Positions 1 through 5,027 of a stretch of DNA of 5,682 bases are shown here, in pieces (the first letter of the stretch is position 1; the number at the start of each line of letters is the position of its first letter). The DNA comes from Clostridia bacterium (GTDB lineage: Bacteria; Bacillota; Clostridia; Christensenellales; CAG-138). A model generated the notes under the pieces. That model saw only the letters and a program-made list of their open reading frames with translations. It was not told where the DNA came from and did no database searches. The DNA lies in the NCBI GenBank assembly GCA_030530185.1, contig JAUMVL010000113.1, forward strand, positions 1 through 5,682, in the 5' to 3' direction. The translations under genes were made by a program, and so were the position numbers.

Positions 1-442
1 ATTCGAGCTTTTCGACCACGCGCAGGCTTTGCACATTGTGCTCGAATCCGCCCGGAACGAGCAGGTTCAGCACGTCCTCTCCGGCATGTCCGAACGGCGT
101 GTGTCCAAGGTCGTGCCCCATCGCGATCGCCTCGGTCAAATCCTCGTTCAACCGCAGGGCGCGGGCAATCGTGCGCGCAATCTGCGTGACCTCAAGCGTA
201 TGCGTCAGCCGTGTGCGGTAATGGTCGCCGGCCGGCGACAGGAACACCTGCGTCTTATGCTTCATGCGGCGAAACGCCTTGCAATGCAGAATGCGGTCGC
301 GATCGCGGATAAAGTCGGTCCGAAGCGGACAGGGTTCCATCGGTACCTCGCGTCCGCGCGTGTTGACCACCAGCATCGCGTACGGGGAGAGCATCTGCTT
401 CTCCCATTCCTCCCGCTGCTTCCGAAGACTTCCGTCCTGCAT
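1..442 (-). CDS. dgt: Dgt-like dNTP triphosphohydrolase (HD domain), N-terminal part
   Basis: Partial gene: 147 codons are visible and the C-terminal part lies beyond the left edge. The family hydrolyses dNTPs (dGTP in the founding member) to deoxynucleoside and triphosphate in the cytoplasm, controlling dNTP pools. The translation shows family blocks in order: RTDFIRDRDRILHCKAFRRM at residues 41-60, the first HD-domain histidine in RTRLTHTLEV (H81), and the metal-binding pair H110-D111 in GHDLGHTPFGHAGE (109-122), then the GGFEHN block (131-136). The last aspartate of the H..HD..D metal site would lie outside the window. The ATG at 442 is chosen because GGAGG (449-453, minus strand) sits 6 nt upstream and the N-terminus has the usual length for the bacterial Dgt-like group. 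It is transcribed away from hflK. In many clostridia dnaG and rpoD follow this gene, but that cannot be seen here. The family assignment is firm; substrate preference is not known from sequence. Confidence 0.93.
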   Translation of the reverse strand, partial: MQDGSLRKQREEWEKQMLSPYAMLVVNTRGREVPMEPCPLRTDFIRDRDRILHCKAFRRMKHKTQVFLSPAGDHYRTRLTHTLEVTQIARTIARALRLNEDLTEAIAMGHDLGHTPFGHAGEDVLNLLVPGGFEHNVQSLRVVEKLE

Positions 443-470
443 CGCTTTCCTCCAAAAATCCGCAAGTATT

Positions 471-476
471 ATTTTA
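471..476 (-). promoter_or_regulatory. Candidate -10 box for dgt
   Basis: On the minus strand TAAAAT lies about 29 nt upstream of the dgt start codon, in an A/T-rich stretch, which would give a 5' leader of about 20 nt carrying the GGAGG site. I see no convincing -35 box at 16-18 bp; a TTGCAA (487-492) is too close to serve. This is a weak call based on position and composition. Confidence 0.25.
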
Positions 477-605
477 TTCACCGTTTTTGCAAAAAATCCT
501 TTTTTTCGTTTCGGATTCTTCCTAAATAAATAGAAAGGGGGGTTCCTCCCATTTGCAGCGGCCTTTGTTATGCAGGGCTGCAAAGCGTATACCCGTATCG
601 CGGCA

Positions 606-628
606 GGAACCGGAAGCGTTCTGGTTCC
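606..628. other. Perfect 10-bp hairpin without U-tract
   Basis: GGAACCGGAA (606-615) can pair with TTCTGGTTCC (619-628) around the 3-nt loop GCG; all ten pairs form, one being G-U. No run of T follows on either strand, so it does not look like an intrinsic terminator. It ends one base before the tandem repeat block. Its GGAACC core recurs near the hflK promoter (902-907, and inverted at 945-950). It may be a protein-binding palindrome or part of an untranslated RNA; the function is unknown. Confidence 0.6.
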
Positions 629-629
629 G

Positions 630-773
630 TTATGACGGATAGGAATGTGTATAATCTGTATATTCTGTATATTTGCATTATGACGGATAGGAAGTTGTAT
701 AATCTGTATATTCTGTATATTTGCGTGATGTGGGATAGAAAGATGTCTAAAGTATCTATTCTGTCTGAAATCC
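630..773. repeat. 48-bp tandem repeat with nested 9-bp iterons
   Basis: Three consecutive 48-bp units lie at 630-677, 678-725 and 726-773. By hand alignment units 1 and 2 match at 45 of 48 positions; unit 3 is decayed, with roughly two thirds identity. Each unit starts with a TTATGACGGATAGGA-like block and continues with three TGTATA hexamers spaced exactly 9 bp apart (648, 657, 666; then 696, 705, 714). In unit 3 the hexamers survive as TGTCTA, TATCTA and TGTCTG at 744, 753 and 762. Units 1 and 2 contain perfect TATAAT hexamers (650-655, 698-703), but no -35 box at standard spacing. Candidate roles are a binding array for a cooperative DNA-binding protein, a slipped-strand duplication, or a relic of a small element. 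Confidence 0.85.
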
Positions 774-821
774 TTTTTTGAAGGGATATTATGTAAAATG
801 TAAGTAATATTCTTTCTGAAT

Positions 822-854
822 CATACGAATTATACACATTATACACATTCTACG
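822..854. repeat. Inverted-orientation 9-bp iteron cluster
   Basis: Four hexamers with the same 9-bp spacing but in opposite orientation to the main array: CATACG (822), TATACA (831), TATACA (840) and TCTACG (849), read on the plus strand. On the minus strand these are CGTAGA, TGTATA, TGTATA and CGTATG. The 13-mer ATTATACACATTC at 838-850 is the exact reverse complement of GAATGTGTATAAT at 643-655 in the main array. The cluster ends 42 bp before the -35 box of the hflK promoter, a position suitable for regulation, though this is inferred from location only. Confidence 0.7.
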
Positions 855-896
855 CCGTCAAAACCCTTGCAAAAGCGGGGCCGGTTCGGTTTCCAC

Positions 897-925
897 TTGA
901 CGGAACCCCTGCCGTGCGGTAAGAT
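897..925 (+). promoter_or_regulatory. Sigma-A-type promoter for hflKC
   Basis: TTGACG (-35, 897-902) and TAAGAT (-10, 920-925) are separated by exactly 17 bp, close to the vegetative consensus. Transcription would start near 932 and give a leader of about 35 nt containing a small 5-bp hairpin (GGGAA 937-941 with TTCCC 947-951) and the ribosome binding site GGAAAGGA (952-959). GGAACC (902-907) and GGTTCC (945-950) flank the -10 box as an inverted pair, and GGTTC at 883-887 pairs with GAACC 903-907 across the -35 box. These could be operator half-sites. Confidence 0.75.
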
Positions 926-966
926 ACGATCAAACGGGGAATACGGTTCCCGGAAAGGAAAAAACC

Positions 967-1938
967 ATGGAAACACCTATCAAAGATTATTCCCGCCGCG
1001 GCAGGATCATCCGCACGGCCGTCACGTTCGGTGTGCTCGGCATCCTTGTGCTCGTGCTGCTGTTCAGCTCGTTCTATGAGCTCAACGAGGACGAGTTTGC
1101 GGTCATCACGACGTTCGGCAAGCCGACGGTCGTTTCCGACCCCGGTCTGAAGCTGAAGATCCCGTTCATCCAGAACCGCCGCATTGTCAGTAAAGCGACC
1201 AAGGGCTTTGCGATCGGCTACGACCTTCGCACCTCGGCCTCGATTCCGAGCGAGTCGGTCATGATTACGGTTGATTACAACTTCGTCAACGTGGACTTCT
1301 ATGTGGAGTACCGCGTGACGGATCCGGTCAAGTACCTGTACAACTCCGAGGATCCGGTCGGCATTTTGAAGATGCTGTGCCAGTCCTACATCCGCGACAC
1401 GATCGGCCTTTATAAAGTGGACGACGTGATCACGACCGGCAAGAGCGAGATTCAGGCGTCGATCAAGGACAAGATTCTGAACCGGCTCGAAAAGGAGGAC
1501 CTCGGCATCACGCTCGTCTCGATCACGATTCAGGACGCCGAACCGCCGACAGCCGCCGTGCAGGAGGCGTTCAAGGCCGTCGAAACCGCCAAGCAGGACG
1601 CCGAGACCGCGACCAACAATGCGAACAAGTATGCCAATGAGGTGCTGCCCAAGGCCCGCGCCGACGCGGACGAAATCCTGCAGCGCGCCGAGGCGTACAA
1701 GACCGCGCGCATCAACGCCGCAAACGGACAGGCGTCGCGCTTTGCCCAGCTGTACGAGGAGTATTCCAAGTACCCCGAAATCACCAAGCAGCGTCTGTTC
1801 TACGAAGCGATCGGCGATATCTTCCCGGGCATGAAGGTGATCATCCTCGGCAAGAACGGGGAAAGCTTCCAAACCGTGCTCCCGCTGGAGCCGCTGCTGA
1901 ACACGACCGAGCCCGCCCCGGCGAACGAGGGCGAATAA
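967..1938 (+). CDS. hflK: HflK-like SPFH/band 7 membrane protein
   Basis: A 323-aa SPFH (band 7) protein. In proteobacteria HflK and HflC form a membrane complex around the FtsH protease and modulate its activity. Visible features: a short basic N-terminus (residues 1-16), one transmembrane helix at about 17-36, the band 7 domain from about 40 (ELNEDEFAVITTFGK), the HflK-typical core QDAEPP (189-194) followed by a long Ala/Glu/Lys-rich coiled region, then AEAYKTARI and YEEYSKYPE (263-271), matching HflK AEAYK and YEEYKKAPEVT blocks. It is shorter than E. coli HflK (about 419 aa) because it lacks the Gly/Pro-rich cytoplasmic N-terminal extension. The ATG at 967 follows GGAAAGGA with suitable spacing. 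It is first in a two-gene operon, 13 nt ahead of hflC, behind a good promoter. HflK identity over generic SPFH is supported by the hflC partner. Partnership with FtsH is inferred; ftsH is not in view. Confidence 0.92.
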   Translation: METPIKDYSRRGRIIRTAVTFGVLGILVLVLLFSSFYELNEDEFAVITTFGKPTVVSDPGLKLKIPFIQNRRIVSKATKGFAIGYDLRTSASIPSESVMITVDYNFVNVDFYVEYRVTDPVKYLYNSEDPVGILKMLCQSYIRDTIGLYKVDDVITTGKSEIQASIKDKILNRLEKEDLGITLVSITIQDAEPPTAAVQEAFKAVETAKQDAETATNNANKYANEVLPKARADADEILQRAEAYKTARINAANGQASRFAQLYEEYSKYPEITKQRLFYEAIGDIFPGMKVIILGKNGESFQTVLPLEPLLNTTEPAPANEGE

Positions 1939-1943
1939 GGAGG
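1938..1943 (+). promoter_or_regulatory. Ribosome binding site setting the hflC start
   Basis: AGGAGG begins on the last base of the hflK stop codon and lies 8 nt before the ATG at 1952, an ideal distance. The in-frame GTG at 1943 overlaps this site and so cannot be its start. This fixes the hflC start at 1952 and places the two genes 13 nt apart, consistent with co-translation. Confidence 0.88.
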
Positions 1944-1951
1944 TGTCCGCT

Positions 1952-2824
1952 ATGAACGCAAAGAAAATTGTTTCGATCATCGTTGCCTGCGTCGCCTTGC
2001 TGCTGGTGCTGATCGTCGTGACCGGCTCGCTGTACGTCGTGCAGCAGAATGAATACGGCGTCGTGCTCGAATTCGGCGCCGTCAAGGACATCCAGACCCA
2101 GCCCGGCCTGTATTTCAAGGTCCCGTTTGTGCAGTCCGTGACCACGCTTCCAAAGACCGTTTTGCTGTACGATCTGCCGATCAGCGACGTCATCACCGCC
2201 GACAAGCACTCGATGGTGCTCGACTCCTTCACGATGTGGCGCATCTCCGATCCGCGGCTGTTCATCGAATCGCTGTCGGGAAGTCTCAGCAACGCAGAAA
2301 GCCGCATCAACGCGAACGTGTACAACGCGCTCAAGACCGTCATCTCGTCGCAGAATCAGGAAGCCATCATCTCCGGCCGCGACGGATTGATCGTCAGTCT
2401 CGTGATGCAGAACATCGGACAAAGCTTCGACCGCTACGGCATCGAGATCCTGGCGGTCGAAACCAAGACGCTCGATCTGCCCGACGACAACAAGGACGCG
2501 GTCTATACGCGCATGATCTCCGAGCGCAACAACATTGCCGCCTCCTACACGGCCGAGGGCAATGCCGACGCCAAGCAGATTCGCAACGCCGCCGACCGCG
2601 ACGTCGAGGTCACGCTCTCCGAAGCGCAGGCTGCCGCCGAGAAGATCCGCGCCGAGGGCGACGCCGAATACATGCGCATTCTCTCCGAGGTCTACGACAC
2701 CGCGGACGAAGCGGACTTCTACACCTTCATGATCGCGCTCGACGCGCTGAAGGAGTCCATGACCGGCGAACAGAAGACGCTGATCCTGGACGCGGACAGT
2801 CCGATCGCAAAGCTGTTCTATTGA
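1952..2824 (+). CDS. hflC: HflC-like SPFH/band 7 membrane protein
   Basis: A 290-aa SPFH protein, expected partner of HflK in a membrane-anchored hetero-oligomer that in proteobacteria cages FtsH. One N-terminal transmembrane helix spans about 6-28 after a short N-terminus (MNAKK), giving the N-in/C-out topology of the family. The band 7 domain starts near QQNEYGVVLEFG (31-42). HflC hallmarks follow: KTLDLPDDNKDAVYTRM (172-188) and the ER pair (191-192), the A/E/R-rich helix ending in RAEGDAEYMRIL, and DEADFYTF (252-259), equivalent to the DPDFYAF block of E. coli HflC. It is somewhat shorter than the E. coli protein (about 334 aa). The ATG at 1952 is preferred to the GTG at 1943 because AGGAGG is correctly spaced only for the ATG. 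It shares the hflK promoter, and an intrinsic terminator lies 69 nt downstream of its stop. It is not a protease despite old database names for HflC. Confidence 0.92.
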   Translation: MNAKKIVSIIVACVALLLVLIVVTGSLYVVQQNEYGVVLEFGAVKDIQTQPGLYFKVPFVQSVTTLPKTVLLYDLPISDVITADKHSMVLDSFTMWRISDPRLFIESLSGSLSNAESRINANVYNALKTVISSQNQEAIISGRDGLIVSLVMQNIGQSFDRYGIEILAVETKTLDLPDDNKDAVYTRMISERNNIAASYTAEGNADAKQIRNAADRDVEVTLSEAQAAAEKIRAEGDAEYMRILSEVYDTADEADFYTFMIALDALKESMTGEQKTLILDADSPIAKLFY

Positions 2825-2893
2825 TCCGCTCCGTCCCGTTTTTTGCGGCGCGGCGCGCCCGGAAATCGGATATGACGTAAAATCCACGTAAGG

Positions 2894-2936
2894 CAAGGGC
2901 TTTTCGGGCGTAAAATCGTCCGAGGCCCTTGTTTTT
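2894..2936 (+). terminator. Intrinsic terminator of hflKC
   Basis: CAAGGGC (2894-2900) pairs with GCCCTTG (2925-2931) and an inner stem CGGGCG (2905-2910) pairs with CGTCCG (2917-2922, one G-U) around TAAAAT. A run of five T follows at 2932-2936. The two stems are separated by a small internal loop. It lies between hflC and yicC and would end the hflKC transcript. Confidence 0.85.
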
Positions 2937-2958
2937 ATCCGCAGAAATGTGATAAAAT
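2929..2958 (+). promoter_or_regulatory. Extended -10 promoter for the yicC operon
   Basis: TAAAAT (2953-2958) is preceded by TG at 2950-2951 with one intervening base, forming an extended -10 element. TTGTTT (2929-2934), 18 bp upstream, is a weak -35 and coincides with the last bases and U-tract of the hflC terminator. Transcription would begin near 2965, leaving a leader of about 20 nt with the GGAGG site at 2972. The call rests on consensus match and position after a terminator. Confidence 0.6.
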
Positions 2959-2971
2959 GTATGAACTATGT

Positions 2972-2976
2972 GGAGG
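2972..2976 (+). promoter_or_regulatory. Ribosome binding site setting the yicC start
   Basis: GGAGG with 8 nt to the ATG at 2985. It selects the start giving MKSMTGYGKG, the conserved YicC N-terminus, over an in-frame upstream start at 2949 that would lie before the expected transcription start. Confidence 0.88.
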
Positions 2977-2984
2977 TGGATTCG

Positions 2985-3860
2985 ATGAAGAGCATGACCG
3001 GCTACGGCAAAGGCGTCGCGGCCCGCGACGGGCGCGAGCTGACCGTAGAGCTGAAGGGTGTGAACCACCGTTTTTTGGACATTTCCCTGCGCCTGCCGCG
3101 CATCCTTTCCTGCATTGAGGACACGATCCGCAAGGTTTTGAATGCGCGTCTTTCCCGCGGACACATCGACGTATACGTCAACTATCGCAACACGCGCACC
3201 GATTCCAAGACCGTTCAGGTCGACACGCAGCTGGCGACGGCCTATGTGACTGCCGCGCGAGCCATCCCGACATCGCTCGGGCTCGAGGACGATTTGACGC
3301 TTGCAAGCGTTTTGCGCCTGCCGGATGTGACCGAGATCGTCGCCGCCGACGAGGATACCGACGCGCTGATTGCACTTGCCGAGGAAGCGACCGACGCCGC
3401 GGTCAGCGCGCTCGAAACGATGCGCCTTGCCGAAGGGGCACGCTTACAGTCCGCTCTGAAGGCGGGCGTTGACAATATGGCGGCGTATCGGGAGCAGATC
3501 ATGGAGCGCGCGCCGTTTGTCGTGGAGGATTACCGCAAAAAGCTCAATGAGCGGATCGAGCAGGTGCTGTCCGACACGGAGATTGACCGTGCGCGGCTTG
3601 CGACCGAAGTCGCCCTGTTTGCCGACCGCGCCTGCATCGACGAGGAGATCGTCCGGCTCGGCAGCCATATCGTGCAGTTCAACGCCTATCTGACCGCGGA
3701 CGAGCCGATCGGCCGCAAGATGGATTTCATCATTCAGGAGATGAACCGCGAATGCAACACGATCGGGTCGAAGGCCAACGACGCCGAGCTGACGAACATC
3801 GTGCTGCTGTGCAAGGCGGAGATCGAAAAGCTCCGGGAGCAGATTCAGAACGTGGAGTAA
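2985..3860 (+). CDS. yicC: YicC/YloC-family endoribonuclease
   Basis: A 291-aa protein matching the YicC/YloC family along its full length. Family members (E. coli YicC, B. subtilis YloC) are reported as metal-dependent endoribonucleases acting on RNA in the cytoplasm. The N-terminal domain opens with the diagnostic MKSMTGYGKG, followed by ELKGVNHRFLDISLRLPR. A less conserved middle section, rich in Ala, Asp and Glu, spans about residues 105-165. The C-terminal DUF1732 domain contains RACIDEEIVRLGSHIVQF and the signature GRKMDFIIQEMNRE plus NTIGSKANDAE within 243-291, ending in the usual LREQIQNVE. Length is normal for the family. It is the first gene of an operon with remA, gmk and rpoZ, matching B. 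subtilis yloC-ylzA-gmk-yloH order, with only 3 nt before remA. The exact RNA substrate here is unknown. Confidence 0.95.
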   Translation: MKSMTGYGKGVAARDGRELTVELKGVNHRFLDISLRLPRILSCIEDTIRKVLNARLSRGHIDVYVNYRNTRTDSKTVQVDTQLATAYVTAARAIPTSLGLEDDLTLASVLRLPDVTEIVAADEDTDALIALAEEATDAAVSALETMRLAEGARLQSALKAGVDNMAAYREQIMERAPFVVEDYRKKLNERIEQVLSDTEIDRARLATEVALFADRACIDEEIVRLGSHIVQFNAYLTADEPIGRKMDFIIQEMNRECNTIGSKANDAELTNIVLLCKAEIEKLREQIQNVE

Positions 3861-3863
3861 GCC

Positions 3864-4139
3864 ATGAAAAACGCACAGCTGATCAGCATCGGGTTCGGGA
3901 ACATCGTGCAGGCGGCCCGCGTCATTGCGGTCGTCGGGCCGGATTCCGCACCGATCAAGCGCATTATTTCGGATGCGAGGGAACGCAATCTGTTGATCGA
4001 CGCGACCTGCGGGCGAAAGACCCGTTCCGTTCTGATCATGGACAGCGAGCATGTGGTCCTGTCCGGATTGCAGTCCGAAACGATCGCGCACCGGCTCTCG
4101 GCTGACTGGAAGGAAGAAGAACAATCGGAGGGGTTATGA
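3864..4139 (+). CDS. remA: RemA/DUF370 DNA-binding regulator
   Basis: A 91-aa protein colinear with B. subtilis RemA (YlzA), a ring-forming DNA-binding regulator that activates extracellular-matrix and osmoprotection genes by binding arrays of short repeats. Conserved blocks seen: ISIGFGNIV (7-15), the basic position R19, PDSAPIKR (26-33), DARERNLLIDAT (37-48), GRKTRSVLIMDS (50-61) and QSETIAHRLS near the C-terminus. R19 and the R51-K52 pair correspond to basic residues associated with DNA binding in RemA. A GGAG (3854-3857), buried in the end of yicC, serves the ATG at 3864. Its stop overlaps the gmk start in ATGA, suggesting translational coupling. The family is common in Bacillota, including species that do not make a Bacillus-type matrix, so the target genes here cannot be assumed. 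Confidence 0.95.
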   Translation: MKNAQLISIGFGNIVQAARVIAVVGPDSAPIKRIISDARERNLLIDATCGRKTRSVLIMDSEHVVLSGLQSETIAHRLSADWKEEEQSEGL

Positions 4140-4765
4140 GACAAAACACGACGGGGCTGTTGTTGGTTGTTTCGGGGCCTGCGGGGGTTGGGAAAGGCAC
4201 CATCGATACGGAGCTGATGAAACGCAATCCGCGGATCAAAATGTCCGTCTCCGCGACGACACGGGCGCCGCGCCCGGGCGAAACCGACGGCGTGCACTAT
4301 TTTTTCAAAACGCCGGAAGAGTTCGAGCAGATGATCCGCGACGATGCATTCCTGGAATACATGCACGTGTTCGGCATGAACTACTACGGAACGCCGAAGG
4401 CGTATGTCTGCGAGCAGCTGCAGGCGGGCAACCATGTGATTTTGGAAATCGACGTGCAGGGCGCGCGAAAGGTCAAAGAGACCTTCCCGAATGCCGTTCG
4501 GATCTTTATCGCCCCGCCCTCGATGGAAACGCTCAAGGCGCGGCTGATCGGCAGAGGCACCGAAACGCCCGAGCAGATCGAAAAGCGCACCCGGACGGCC
4601 TTTACCGAGATGCGCGATATGCCGGCTTGCGACTACATCATCGTCAACGACGATCTGGAAACCGCAGTCAATCAATTGGAAGCGATCGTACGCGCGGAAC
4701 AATGCTCCGTCGCGCACAATCATGAGATTATCAACGAATTTTTAGGAGGAATGGAACAATGCTGA
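4136..4765 (+). CDS. gmk: Guanylate kinase
   Basis: A 209-aa guanylate kinase that phosphorylates GMP to GDP with ATP in the cytoplasm, a step in GTP and dGTP supply. The P-loop is GPAGVGKGT (14-22); most family members have Ser in the third place, here Ala16, while the catalytic Lys20 and Thr22 are kept. The GMP-binding block SVSATTRAPRPGETDGVHYF holds S39, R43, R46, E49 and Y55, and FLEYMHVFGMNYYGTPK (72-88) supplies E74 and Y83. ILEIDVQGARKVK and the lid section LIGRGTETPEQIEKR follow, all typical. Length is normal. GGAGGGG (4127-4133) lies just before the ATG, which overlaps the remA stop by 4 nt; the gene overlaps rpoZ by 7 nt. It belongs to the yicC-remA-gmk-rpoZ operon. Confidence 0.97.
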   Translation: MRQNTTGLLLVVSGPAGVGKGTIDTELMKRNPRIKMSVSATTRAPRPGETDGVHYFFKTPEEFEQMIRDDAFLEYMHVFGMNYYGTPKAYVCEQLQAGNHVILEIDVQGARKVKETFPNAVRIFIAPPSMETLKARLIGRGTETPEQIEKRTRTAFTEMRDMPACDYIIVNDDLETAVNQLEAIVRAEQCSVAHNHEIINEFLGGMEQC

Positions 4766-4956
4766 ATCGTCCGGCAATCAATGATTTGGTCAAGAAGGCG
4801 GGCTGCCGCTATATGCTCGTTACCGCCGTTGCAAAACGCGCGCGTCAGCTTCAGGATCATCCCGAAAAGCTGAACGGCAGAAAGCCTGTCTCCGTCGCTG
4901 TGGAAGAACTCTACAACGGTGAAATTACCGTGACCGCACCCGATGAGGCGCAATAA
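4759..4956 (+). CDS. rpoZ: RNA polymerase omega subunit
   Basis: A 65-aa omega subunit, which binds the C-terminal part of beta' and helps RNA polymerase assembly and stability. The family core is clear: RYMLVTAVAKRARQL (17-31) matches the omega RY.LV...AKRAR signature, and KPVSVAVEELYNGEITV (42-58) matches the second conserved block. It is a short version, as is usual in Gram-positive bacteria. The ATG at 4759 has AGGAGG (4744-4749) upstream and lies inside the last codons of gmk (7-nt overlap), so the two are likely translationally coupled. It is the last gene before the intrinsic terminator at 4980-5007. The gmk-rpoZ pairing is widely conserved and supports the call for so small a gene. 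Confidence 0.95.
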   Translation: MLNRPAINDLVKKAGCRYMLVTAVAKRARQLQDHPEKLNGRKPVSVAVEELYNGEITVTAPDEAQ

Positions 4957-4979
4957 CCGAATCTGAATCCGGTTTGTAT

Positions 4980-5007
4980 GCCCGTGCGGTTTCGCGCGGG
5001 TATTTTT
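4980..5007 (+). terminator. Intrinsic terminator after rpoZ
   Basis: GCCCGTGCG (4980-4988) pairs with CGCGCGGGT (4993-5001) around the loop GTTT, nine pairs with two G-U. Positions 5003-5007 are five T. It lies 23 nt after the rpoZ stop and 20 nt before the priA start, so it separates or attenuates transcription between the two. Confidence 0.88.
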
Positions 5008-5027
5008 CGTTGGAACGGAAGGCAATC

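Larger units (their letters stand above)
443..966. other. Divergent intergenic region, repeat-bearing
   Basis: This 524-base stretch separates the leftward dgt gene from the rightward hflK gene. It changes from T/A-rich near dgt (443-540), through a short GC-rich part with a hairpin (606-628), to an A/T-rich repeat block (630-854), and returns to GC-rich sequence in front of the hflK promoter. I see no convincing protein gene: the reading frames across it lack a well-spaced ribosome binding site and resemble nothing I know. No tRNA, known riboswitch or CRISPR pattern was recognised. The 12-mer AAATCCTTTTTT occurs at both 494-505 and 768-779. Confidence 0.7.

Noticed and set aside
29..529. Plus-strand open frame (166 codons) opposite dgt
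   Set aside because: The minus-strand reading gives an unmistakable HD-domain dNTPase with a ribosome binding site; this plus-strand product has no family resemblance.
606..628. Intrinsic terminator at the hairpin
   Set aside because: The stem is strong, but no T-run follows on either strand and no gene ends nearby.
648..703. TATAAT hexamers in the tandem repeats as true promoters
   Set aside because: The TATAAT boxes (650-655, 698-703) arise from the repeat itself and have no good -35 at 16-18 bp; the only candidate, TTGCAT at 673-678, is 19 bp away. A weak activity cannot be ruled out.
630..773. CRISPR array
   Set aside because: The 48-bp units are directly adjacent with no unique spacers, and no cas gene is visible.
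1943..1951. GTG at 1943 as start of hflC
   Set aside because: It lies on the AGGAGG ribosome binding site itself; the ATG at 1952 has ideal spacing.
850..2343. Long open frame (497 codons) on the minus strand opposite hflK and hflC
   Set aside because: It is antisense to two clearly recognised genes. Its product is rich in Arg, Val, Leu and Asp with no family resemblance, as expected from the complementary strand of GC-rich codons.
1841..2896. Long open frame (351 codons) on the minus strand opposite hflC
   Set aside because: It is antisense to a confident hflC, has no recognisable domain and no fitting operon context; it is a shadow of GC-rich coding sequence.
2949..2984. In-frame upstream start at 2949 for yicC
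   Set aside because: It overlaps the likely -10 box, has no ribosome binding site, and would add 12 residues before the conserved MKSMTGYGKG start of the family.
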